DNA from: Trichomonas vaginalis G3
Taxonomy: Eukaryota > Parabasalia > Trichomonadida > Trichomonadidae
Assembly (NCBI RefSeq): GCF_026262505.1
Contig: NC_067203.1
Coordinates: 27,261,411 to 27,325,410 of the forward strand
Direction of reading: 5' to 3'
DNA: 64,000 nucleotides
The notes under the pieces are model-generated. The model was given only the letters and a program-made list of their open reading frames with translations. It did no database searches and was not told the DNA's origin. This document shows, in pieces, positions 30,511 to 38,028 of this stretch; the stretch's first letter is position 1, and each line of letters opens with the position of its first letter. Position numbers and translations under genes: made by a program.

Positions 30511-31095
30511 CCTCAGAGTCAAGTTCCTCGACAGTCGCCCTCATTAGGATCGATCCGAGAGGAACTTGGCTCTGAATGAAATTCACAAGCTCTGGCCTCA
30601 GCAAGGACCAGAGCTTCATAAACAATCCTCGGGGCTGGTTTCCTCAAAGACCGCCCTGATTCGGGGCGGCCGGAGAGGAACCCAGCCCCGGGAGCTATAA
30701 AATACGAAGCTCTGGCCTTAGCAATGGCCAGAGCCTGCAAATTTCATCCTCAGAGCCGAGTCCGCGGGAGATTGTCAATGTTGTAGACGATCTCCCGCAG
30801 ACTCGGCTCTGAAAGACCTCAAACTACAGGCTCTGGCCTGAGCAAAGGCCAGAGCTTCAATTAAAGTCTCCAGGGCCGGTTTCCCAAAATGCCGCCCTTA
30901 TCCCGGGCGGCAGGAGAGGAATCCGGCCCTGGGAACAATAAAATACGAAGCAGTGGCTCCTAATGAGGCCAGGGCCTGCAAAATCAATCCTCAGGGCCGA
31001 GTTTTGCGATGATCGTCCTTCATAAGGACGGTCTCGCAAGAACTCGGCCTTGAAAGAATTACAAATACAGGCTCTGGCCTCATCAGAGTCCAGAA
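30511..31095. repeat. Array of five ~120-bp units, each with a long and a short hairpin
   Basis: Units start near 30511, 30627, 30748, 30868 and 30989. Each has a long hairpin and then a short one based on GCTCTGGCC...GGCCAGAGC. The long stems differ between units yet stay paired: CAGAGTCAAGTTCCTC with GAGGAACTTGGCTCTG in unit 1, GGGGCTGGTTTCC with GGAACCCAGCCCC in unit 2, CAGAGCCGAGTCCGCGGG with CCCGCAGACTCGGCTCTG in unit 3. Units 2 and 4 are alike, as are 3 and 5, giving a higher-order period near 241 bp. The block is GC-rich against an AT-rich background. It could be a structured RNA, a fold-back repeat or a satellite. Confidence 0.85.
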
Positions 31096-31189
31096 TCTCT
31101 CTCGGAAAATACATTGCCGAGTCTCTGGAAAATGTTAATATTGAGGAAACACTTCCTGGAGACTCTGCAGGAATATTAATAGTACAGCA

Positions 31190-31480
31190 CCAGAAAGACT
31201 AGAAGGGGGCCCTGACCTTGAGAAAGGACCCCCTTCCCGGTCTTTCTGGCGAACTTTGGTTCGCATTGCGAGTGTCTGCTGCGAATCCGAGGCGGAGCAG
31301 CAGACACTCGCAATTGTAGTTCGCGGCAAGTGCACCTGTGGTGCCAGAATGCACTTGCCGCGAACTTTGCTAAATGCAAAGATGATGCCGGAAGGAGCGC
31401 CCAAACCGGTCAGAAGCGCTCCTTCCGGCACCAGAAAGACTAGAAGGGGGCCCTGACCTTGAGAAAGGACCCCCTTCCCG
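31190..31480. repeat. Hairpin cluster 2, bounded by a 49-bp direct repeat
   Basis: Hairpins at 31190-31249, 31266-31313 (arms GCGAGTGTCTGCTGC), 31318-31366 (AGTTCGCGGCAAGTGCA) and 31386-31430 (TGCCGGAAGGAGCGC). The first 49 bp (CCAGAAAGACTAGAAGGGGG and on) recur at 31431-31480. Confidence 0.85.
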
Positions 31481-31918
31481 TATAAAACATTTTTGCATCT
31501 CATTATTTTTTACCTTTGATTTGTACAATTGCATAAAACACAATAAAAACATATTACCCACTTACAATAGAACCATACACACGTCAAATAACACTTAGAA
31601 CACAAATTTCCTTTTTATTACATTGTGATTCTTTTTATACCTATTATATCTACCATTTTAAATAGTCAAAACATGAGGTACAGGACAAGTCTATAATAGT
31701 CATATAATTTTTTCATAACTCTAATGTGATTCAAATAATAAGTATCTCAATGTATGTGCAATCTATAATTTAATATTTTTAAAAGCATACATATAATATG
31801 GTCTGATTATATATAATATCAAATCCTGAAAATATTCATTATTCATCGATTTACCAAATTTGGTATGCAAAATTTGGGATTCTCGCTTTTTTTTGCAAAA
31901 AATGGGAAGGACCCGGTC
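31481..31918. other. AT-rich stretch before the gene cassette
   Basis: No gene or repeat seen. It holds the 3' side of the minus-strand gene that ends at 31919. Confidence 0.5.
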
Positions 31919-32425
31919 TTAGATCTCGTCGGGATAAGCGGAAAGGATAAAGTCCATGAGCTGGACTTTTGTCTTAATGAGTGGTACTGCACTCATGAGT
32001 ATTTCGCGCTTGTTGGAGCCCATTGGAACACGACCTTTCCAATTCCTCATAAATCTCAAGGCAGAGATCGTGAAGAACTCAAGGACAAAGAGTCTTTGAG
32101 ACTTGGTAAGGAATCCCTCATCATCTCTTTCATCCTGGAGGGTCTTTGTGGATGCAGTGGACTTGATCTCGTCTTCCTCGATCGGATCATTATCATAATC
32201 TTCATCACCCTTCTTCCTAAACGTCATCTGCTCTCTCTTGTAGTCATTCCTGAGAGCATTGAGTCCAGCTTCAAGATCTTGTGAGTTCTTTGCAGGTTTG
32301 TTGAAAGTTTTCTTTTCCTGCATTTGCTGCATGAGCTGGGTTTGCTGTTGCATCATCTGCATCATCATTACCATCATATCTGGTGCTGGGGATGCTGGAG
32401 CTGGTGTTGGAACGTCTTGGGACAT
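31919..32425 (-). CDS. Unknown protein with Met/Gln-rich coiled coil
   Basis: A 168-codon intact frame. The N-terminus is Pro/Ala-rich, then MMVMMMQMMQQQTQLMQQMQ, an unusual Met/Gln run likely to form a coiled coil or aggregate. An acidic linker (DEDYDNDPIEEDE) follows, and the last 70 residues look like a compact helical domain (LFVLEFFTISALRFMRNWKG ... LMDFILSAYP). Such a layout is common in scaffold or nucleocapsid-like proteins, but no family is recognised. It diverges from the plus-strand genes across a repeat-filled 218-bp promoter region and is flanked by hairpin clusters. Confidence 0.65.
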   Translation of the reverse strand: MSQDVPTPAPASPAPDMMVMMMQMMQQQTQLMQQMQEKKTFNKPAKNSQDLEAGLNALRNDYKREQMTFRKKGDEDYDNDPIEEDEIKSTASTKTLQDERDDEGFLTKSQRLFVLEFFTISALRFMRNWKGRVPMGSNKREILMSAVPLIKTKVQLMDFILSAYPDEI

Positions 32426-32643
32426 TTTGTCCTTGGAAGTTCATGGTCTCAAAAGTTCATGAACTTAACGGTACAAATTGTCCCGAGAAATTCATGGTCT
32501 CAAACCGGACAAATTGTCTCAAAAAGTTCATGTCCCAAAAAGTTCATGAACTTTACGGGACAAATTGTCTCAAAAAGTTCATGTCCAAAAAAGTTCATGA
32601 ACTCGTGGTTCATGTCCCGAGAAGTTCATGGTCTCAAAAGTTC
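32426..32643. promoter_or_regulatory. Divergent intergenic region with AAGTTCATG repeats
   Basis: Between the starts of the two divergent genes lie about ten copies of a unit like AAAAGTTCATG, alternating with GGACAAATTGTC palindromes. The plus-strand ATG at 32644 is itself part of such a unit. A shared regulatory region is likely; mechanism unknown. Confidence 0.6.
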
Positions 32644-33039
32644 ATGGAAGATCTTCCCCCGATCTGTCTCATTGAGAGTCATCCTGCTCTTAGTGAGTAC
32701 TTGCTGAATGTCTTCGGTACCAATAGGAAGATATCACTGCCGAGACTATCCAAAAGACAAATAATGAAGCTTGAAGTTGAAGCAAGTGTTTATCTTGCAT
32801 ATGACACAGATCTTACTGATCACAATGAGATCTGTGACTCAAAGCGAGAAACACTCATTGCATTCCTTCACAAGCACCCTTGGGTTGATATTAACTGCAA
32901 GATACCTTACAAAGATCTTGTTGAAACATTTCGGGTCTACAGACAATTACTATCAGACTCAAGTTATAACCTCTATGTTAATACAGATGGTTCCCTTAGT
33001 GCAACAGACCTTCAAATCCAGAGAGAAGCTCAAGAGTAA
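32644..33039 (+). CDS. Unknown 131-residue protein of the hairpin-flanked cassette
   Basis: I chose the ATG at 32644 (MEDLPPICLIES) because the longer upstream frame only reads through repeats. The protein is mostly helical in appearance, with LSKRQIMKLEVEASVYLAYD, then an acidic link, then KHPWVDINCKIPYKDLVETF. No family recognised. It is followed 42 bp later by the next plus-strand gene, and TTTACATGACATTTT occurs in both gaps downstream of this and the next gene. Confidence 0.6.
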   Translation: MEDLPPICLIESHPALSEYLLNVFGTNRKISLPRLSKRQIMKLEVEASVYLAYDTDLTDHNEICDSKRETLIAFLHKHPWVDINCKIPYKDLVETFRVYRQLLSDSSYNLYVNTDGSLSATDLQIQREAQE

Positions 33040-33081
33040 AAATCTGACATTTATACTTTACATGACATTTTATCACTTCAA

Positions 33082-33360
33082 ATGTTTTTATTTTTCTTCA
33101 TCTGTGAGTACTATGAATGTATAGGTCTTGAGTATGATTATAGCAAATCATGCGAGGATGCAGGACTCCCAGGATATATTTACACAACCAAGATCCATGG
33201 TGTTCATTATCCTGATTGTTGTAAATGGCGACCTAACAGAACTCCTATAAGGACTCCTGCTAGAACTCTTGTTGCAAAGACTAATAAGAATGTTAACAGA
33301 GTGAATAAACGCTTAGTTTTAGCTATTTTTGTAGCTCACCTTTACATGACATTTTTTTAA
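33082..33360 (+). CDS. Small Cys-containing protein with hydrophobic ends
   Basis: A 92-codon intact frame. Residues 1-8 are hydrophobic (MFLFFFIC), the middle has CEDAG, HYPDCCKW and a Thr/Pro/Arg repeat (RTPIRTPARTLV), and the C-terminus is hydrophobic (LVLAIFVAHLYMTFF), perhaps a membrane anchor. Its stop overlaps the next ATG as TAATG, so the two genes are likely to be expressed together. No family recognised. Confidence 0.55.
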   Translation: MFLFFFICEYYECIGLEYDYSKSCEDAGLPGYIYTTKIHGVHYPDCCKWRPNRTPIRTPARTLVAKTNKNVNRVNKRLVLAIFVAHLYMTFF

Positions 33361-33481
33361 TGAGTGCTCACGTTAAGATCAATGATGAAAACAAGACTCC
33401 ATGGGAAGATATCATTGATGACATAGAGAATGACCTTGATGAAAACATGATGGGAGTTCAAACGTCAGTTAAGGTCAAACT
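33360..33481 (+). pseudogene. Start of an unknown gene cut by a Maverick end
   Basis: ATG at 33360, overlapping the preceding stop. About 40 residues (MSAHVKINDENKTPWEDIID and an acidic stretch) are read before the sequence changes at 33482 to the terminal sequence of a Maverick. The rest of the gene is not visible in the window. Confidence 0.6.
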
Positions 33482-33663
33482 AGTTAGTATACATATCAAG
33501 GGTACGGAGGCACTGCGTTCCACCTTACCCATTATATGTGAATTTGACACTTTACAAAACCGTTAACGTATATTTTACAACACAAACGACAACACTAACT
33601 TAACCTTAAATATTTACAAAGCCGCCAACCACTTCACCTCACTAATGTAAAAAATAAACGTTC

Positions 33664-33984
33664 TCACTTACAAAAGTATTGCAACTCCTCCCATTGCTGT
33701 GCTTCACATAACAGCTCATAATCTTCTGACTCACTTTCTTCTTCATATAGGTCAAAGTCACTGTCAAAATAAATGTATGTAAGTTTTGACAAAGCTAATG
33801 AAACACGCTTACCGTTTGTATCATATGCTTGTATAAACTTTCCATTATGCTTGTAGTCGTAAACGCTCAAACTAACTTTACCCTTTCTCCCTCGTATCTG
33901 ATAGAATGTATTTTCACGAGGAACGAAGAACAAATTCTTGAACTCATGACCGTTGTAGTTTGTTATCTCAATAGTTTTCGTCAT
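33664..33984 (-). CDS. Terminal-repeat gene product, fragment copy
   Basis: A 106-codon frame. It is a diverged relative of the 94-residue protein in the Maverick 2 terminal repeats: ITNYNGHEFKNLFF, then YQIRGRKGKVSLSVYDY, then DTNGKRVSLALSKLTYIYF. The same domain ends the HNH nuclease at 21895-22479. The tail is acidic. No catalytic motif is visible; DNA binding is possible. Confidence 0.65.
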   Translation of the reverse strand: MTKTIEITNYNGHEFKNLFFVPRENTFYQIRGRKGKVSLSVYDYKHNGKFIQAYDTNGKRVSLALSKLTYIYFDSDFDLYEEESESEDYELLCEAQQWEELQYFCK

Positions 33985-34085
33985 TTATATAAAAATAAAA
34001 TAAAAATAATTTATAAAAAATAAACTTAAAAATTAATGATATCACTACCTTCACGCGTATGAAAACATAGCACAAAAATAAATTT

Positions 34086-34133
34086 AGGGTAGATGGTTAG
34101 ATCTAACCCGATTTCTAACCTCATTTCTACCCT
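34086..34133. repeat. Palindromic intergenic module, copy 7
   Basis: Core GGTTAGATCTAACC with TTTCTAACCTC and TTTCTACCCTG units. It lies directly downstream of the minus-strand gene at 34141. Confidence 0.8.
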
Positions 34134-34140
34134 GTTGAAT

Positions 34141-34578
34141 TCATTGCTTTATAACTCTTTTCCTTGGTTTCTTTTTAGTTGCTTTCTTCACGTCTGTCTC
34201 CAACTTGACTGTCTTTCTTCTTCGGCCGTAATGATACCAATTACTTCCACCAGTCAATGGGTCAAATGGTCTTTCGTAAGGGTTTCCATACATTCCATAG
34301 GGACCATACGGAAGAACTACTGGTGGAGAAGAAACATTTTCTTTAGTTCCATCGACTCTATTTAAATGCATTGTTTCACCTTTCATCTGGTCATTAAAGT
34401 CTTTTGCGTGTTTTGCAAACTCATCGTCCTTTCCTAAAGCATTTTCTGACTCAGTCGCAACCAAATTGGATGCTTTATTTATGAGCCCTATTTTATTTAA
34501 TCTTAACTTCTTTGTAACCCAGCCTCCAATCTTTCCTTTATTTGCATCTAATGTCTTCGAAACCCTTCCTCCACTCAT
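34141..34578 (-). pseudogene. Partial copy of the 175-residue amphipathic virion-like protein
   Basis: The frame matches the C-terminal 145 residues of the protein at 57062-57589 with only about three differences (for example APPV versus SPLV-type changes). The first 30 residues are lost at the edge of the fragment. Near identity shows that the parent element was active recently. Confidence 0.8.
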
Positions 34579-34685
34579 TTTATTTACTGCGTCATAAGCT
34601 CCAATGCTGGACAGGTAGTCATTGCTGAGAAAACCTGTCTTTATGCATGTACGCTTTCATGTATATGGATTTACACTATCAAATA

Positions 34686-35169
34686 GCAAAGTTGTTCCGA
34701 TTTCTTCGAAATAATGGAAGGACTCGAAACAACTTTGCTTGATGACGATACAGATGTATTACTTTGCATTAATACTATGCGAAGCTATGTAGAAAGTTCG
34801 ATTAGAGCCGTTTTTCTCTGGGATCTCTCATCTTCTGATGAGAGAAATCAAAGCAACACATCTCTAATGAGTTTGTTTTCACTCATTTGTATGTAGGCTT
34901 TTAGTTTGATTGGAGCTGCTTCACAATGGGATATCTCATCAATTGATGAGGGAGATCATAGTAAAACACCCCCAATGATAATACTTGCTTTAGTATGACT
35001 GTAGAATGCTGTAGCTTTAGTATATGATTCGATGATCAAGAAGTTCTGGATTCCCGACGAGTCAAATGAGAATTCCAGAGCTTCTTGTCATATATGAAAG
35101 TTGAGGTTCCTGGGTTGAAGTAATAACAAGAAGGAATAAGTGAGTACGTAAGCTCGGCATTCGCCGAGC
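34686..35169. repeat. Hairpin cluster 3
   Basis: Inverted repeats at 34686-34738 (arms GCAAAGTTGTT), 34819-34849 (GATCTCTCATC), 34928-34957, 35037-35088 (CAAGAAGTTCTGGATTC) and 35152-35169 (GCTCGGC). The short frame at 34714 lies within them and is not a gene. Confidence 0.75.
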
Positions 35170-35960
35170 GAATTAAAAAATTAACATATGAATTTTATAT
35201 TTTTGAAAAAAACCAAAATTTATAAATTTTACTGTATTATATAAGTAATCATTTTTAAACTTTATTTTAAAAATTCTTTAGGTATATCGTTTACCGCAAT
35301 TCAAATAGTGTATTTACTTCAAAGATGCAAATATCGCATTGGTGTATAATGTTAATGATATTTTCTATGCAAAGTGAGTTGCGGTAAAAAATGCGGTCAT
35401 ACCACCATTCAATTTATGGATAAAGTACCCAATTTGCGGCTAAACCCCTCAACCTGTGGTAAAAATGAGGTAAAAGTGTCTCAATCTATGGAAAGCTTGC
35501 GGTAAAAAATTTAAATTTAGCTATTTTCCTATGATTTTGATTCTACATCCTACAACTCTCAAAACGAAAGATATTTGCAGTGATAATTCCTTGAAAAAAA
35601 ATTCCAAAAAAATTTCAAAAACGAAAAAACGAAAATAATTCCGTACATTTTTTATTCCGAAATTTCTAAAAAGTTTACCATTGCAGCGGATTCCATGCGG
35701 ATTTACCATCGGTTACCGTATGAACAGGCCTAGATAAACGAGATATTCAATAATCAACATCAAAAATATAGTTTTTATTCGGAAAAATTTATCAAAAAAA
35801 TTAAATTTGATTAGATTTCACAGCATTAATCTAATTAATATTCATTTCCACTTATAAAAAATCAAAAATTATTGACACAAATACCTCGCCACATATGGGG
35901 CAAAAAGTCACTTTTTGATGCTTTTTTTAAAAAAAAATCGTGCCACCAGGTGCAACCCTA
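35170..35960. other. AT-rich spacer between hairpin clusters 3 and 4
   Basis: Repeated TTGCGGTAAAAA-type words occur near 35380-35510. No gene seen. Confidence 0.5.
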
Positions 35961-35963
35961 GCT

Positions 35964-36393
35964 GAGAACTACGGTCTGCGAGGTACATAGATAGAATTAG
36001 TACCTCGCAGATTATAGTTCTCTATATGGCGCCGAAAAATTTTGGTGAAATGTCGTCGCATTTCACCAAAAATTTTTCGGCGCCATAGGAAGAATTGGAG
36101 GGTGTGAGATACTATTTCATACAATAGTACTCACACCCTCCAATTCCTAGCCAAAATGGCTAAAAATTGGGTGCAATTGTTGACATTGCACCCAATTTTT
36201 AGCCATTTTGGCTGAGAACTATAGTCTGCGAGGTACATAGATAGAATCAGTACCTCGCAGACTATAGTTCTCTATATGAACCCGAGAAATTTTTGGTGAA
36301 ATGCGACGGCATTTCACCAAAATTTCTCGGCGTCAGAGAGAAAGTTGGAGCGTGAGAGATACCATTTGATGGAAAAATACTCTCACCCTCCAA
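35964..36393. repeat. Hairpin cluster 4, two tandem sets with period 250 bp
   Basis: Order A (35964-36022), B (36026-36086), C (36092-36146), D (36149-36213), then A' (36214-36272), B' (36280-36333) and C' (36345-36393). Arms include CTGCGAGGTAC (A), TTTTGGTGAAATG (B), TTGGAGGGTGTGAG (C) and AAAATTGGGTGCAAT (D). Stems are 20-29 bp and nearly perfect. Maverick 2 begins about 115 bp further on. Confidence 0.85.
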
Positions 36394-36504
36394 TTTTGAG
36401 CCAAAATGGCTATCTTTTTATCTTTATTAAATCTATCCCAAATTTATTTTCGGATTTAGAGACTACGAGGTACTAATTCTAGACCATTACTTCGTTGCCT
36501 CTAT

Positions 36505-36509
36505 ATCCT
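36505..36509. repeat. Left target-site duplication of Maverick 2 (ATCCT)
   Basis: ATCCT directly before AGTTAGTAC. The same five bases follow the right end at 58359-58363. Confidence 0.8.
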
Positions 36510-37260
36510 AGTTAGTACACATATCTTCAGTACGGTGGCACTGCGCGCCTCCTTACCCATTATATGTCAATCTGACACTTTACAAAACCACTAACGTATA
36601 TTTTACATCGCAGATGCAATATTTCTAATAACCTTAAACTATTTCTGCCACGTAAAGTATTTATCACATAAACCACCTCATCTCACCTCTCTGTACGTTA
36701 TATATTGTGCGCAGGTCATTGCCCATGGCAACTCCCCGCGACACAATGCACGTGCATGAAAAAATAAACGTTCTCACTAACGTTCTCACTAACGTACACA
36801 CTAACGTTCACACAAACGACAACACTAACTTAACCTTAAATATTTACAAAGCCGCCAACCACTTCACTAACGAACTCACTAATGTAAAAAATAAACGTTC
36901 TCACTATCGTTCTCACTAACGACTTCACTAATGTTCTCATAAATTTTCCTCAATATCTTCATCATCAGTGTTAACCCTATTGTAGTCATACTTGAAGCCA
37001 TAAACTTTCTCTAACTTCTTAACGTACAATTTACATAACTTACCTTCGTCATCGTATGGTTTAATGATATAACTATTTCTATCTTTATACACAGTCAATG
37101 AAAAGTCAACTGGTCTCGGATGTATTTGAAAGAACATGTTATGCTCAGGAAGGAAGAATAAATGTTTAAATGTATGTTTGTTATACTGTGGAATTCGAAT
37201 GAGTTGCTTTTGTTCTGTCATTTACATCCAAATAAAAATTTTCAGTAAAAATAAAACTAA
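36510..37260. repeat. Left terminal inverted repeat of Maverick 2
   Basis: 751 bp, matching 57620-58358 in inverse. It includes a 12-bp minisatellite based on AACGTTCTCACT (36770-36830) with one unit more than the right copy, and a complete small gene. A cluster of differences between the two copies falls at the start of that gene. Confidence 0.9.
36937..37221 (-). CDS. Terminal-repeat gene product, left copy (94 residues)
   Basis: Intact frame wholly inside the left terminal repeat. It follows a TTTTTATTTGGATGTAA leader before the ATG. The domain reads YNKHTFKHLFFLPEHNMFFQ, then a FSLTVYKDRNSY strand, then DDEGKLCKLYVKKLEKVYGF, and an acidic tail. It matches residues 120-190 of the HNH nuclease in Maverick 1, where the same domain is fused to a catalytic core. 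By that link it may recognise DNA, perhaps the element ends, but this is inference. Being in the repeat, it is present in two copies per element. Confidence 0.75.
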   Translation of the reverse strand: MTEQKQLIRIPQYNKHTFKHLFFLPEHNMFFQIHPRPVDFSLTVYKDRNSYIIKPYDDEGKLCKLYVKKLEKVYGFKYDYNRVNTDDEDIEENL

Positions 37261-37269
37261 TGAAATATT

Positions 37270-37512
37270 TTATTCCTCACTGTCGTCTGCTTTCTCCAAC
37301 TCTTCTAACTTCTTCTTAAGTTCAGCAATGTTGTCCTCATGAAGTTTAATCTTCCTTAATATACCTTCTCTATCTAATGGTTGCTTTATCTTTCTAAACT
37401 GAACTCTACCATCCTTCATAGTATGAATGTAAAAACCTTCTGGAATAGTTCCTGATTTAATGTATTCTACCAAAAACTTTTGTTTCATTGCTTCAGTGAC
37501 TTTAGTCGTCAT
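37270..37512 (-). CDS. Small basic protein with shared domain and coiled-coil tail
   Basis: An 80-codon intact frame just inside the left terminal repeat. Residues about 10-50 (LVEYIKSGTIPEGFYIHTMK, DGRVQFRKIKQPLDRE) are the short domain also found at 22526-23107 and 39631-40056. The C-terminal 35 residues form a clear heptad coiled coil (LHEDNIAELKKKLEELEKAD). It may be a dimeric assembly or DNA-associated protein; unknown family. Confidence 0.65.
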   Translation of the reverse strand: MTTKVTEAMKQKFLVEYIKSGTIPEGFYIHTMKDGRVQFRKIKQPLDREGILRKIKLHEDNIAELKKKLEELEKADDSEE

Positions 37513-37560
37513 TTTACTCTAAATAAAATGTTCAAATAAAATAAAAATAACGTTATTTTT

Positions 37561-37999
37561 TCAGTAAGGAAACGCAGGAGTTTTACGATTTATTTGAGGA
37601 GTAGGTTCTGGTTTAAATGTTGGAGTCGGTTTAGGAGTTGACTTTTGAACAGGAGTTTGTACTTCCATAGGTTCAGGAGTCATTGAAGGTTTTGGCGAAG
37701 GTGTTGGAGTTTGTTTAACTTCAGCTACTTCAGTATTATTTACAACATTTGCTTTATTTCTTTTCAACATCATAACTGCTCCTGCTGTAGCTAGCAAACC
37801 TAGTGGGAGACCATATTTTATATAAGGACTTGACCAAATGCTATTTTTGACAGGAGCTGGTGGAACACCTAACCTTGGTGAGACTGCTCTTTGCCATTGT
37901 GCAGCTCGTAAGAAATATTCAATAGGTGCTCCATAATCGTTTTGGTAAAGTTTGTTTCATAGATGGTGAAGGTTCACGAGAGCTTGATGAAGAACTCAT
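37561..37999 (-). pseudogene. Membrane-anchored Pro/Thr-rich protein (broken)
   Basis: The locus begins at the ATG at 37999 with a Ser-rich peptide. It contains a hydrophobic membrane segment (YGLPLGLLATAGAVMML) followed by positive charges and a long Pro/Thr/Lys-rich tail of TPTPSPKPS type, like a virion stalk or mucin-like tail. It lies just after the capsid gene. The locus carries about one break. Confidence 0.55.
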
Positions 38000-38028
38000 T
38001 TATAAGCTTTAAAAATAAACGTTCATCT

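Larger units (their letters stand above)
33482..34604. mobile_element. Maverick end fragment, about 1.1 kb
   Basis: Starts with AGTTAGTATACATATC, a relative of the Maverick 2 terminus AGTTAGTACACATATC, and runs through a terminal-repeat gene and most of the amphipathic-protein gene in the same order and orientation as the inverted right end of Maverick 2. Similarity stops at about 34604. The terminal repeat differs clearly from that of Maverick 2 while the inner gene is nearly identical. It is a broken fossil, a solo end left after truncation or recombination, and looks young. Confidence 0.8.

Noticed and set aside
30511-31095. CRISPR-like array
   Set aside because: Repeats and spacers are not separable: the whole unit repeats, both arms vary, and there are no cas genes. 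The setting is eukaryotic.
31135-31503. GC-rich minus-strand frames of 67-122 codons
   Set aside because: They translate hairpin arms, which gives repeated PLLVFLVP-like peptides; not coding.
34714-34896. 60-codon plus-strand frame
   Set aside because: It falls inside hairpin arms of cluster 3.
36707-36919. 70-codon plus-strand frame in the left terminal repeat, with a 66-codon twin at 57961-58161
   Set aside because: It is conserved only because it lies in the terminal repeats, and its body is the 12-bp minisatellite read as NVLTNVHT; length differs by one repeat unit.
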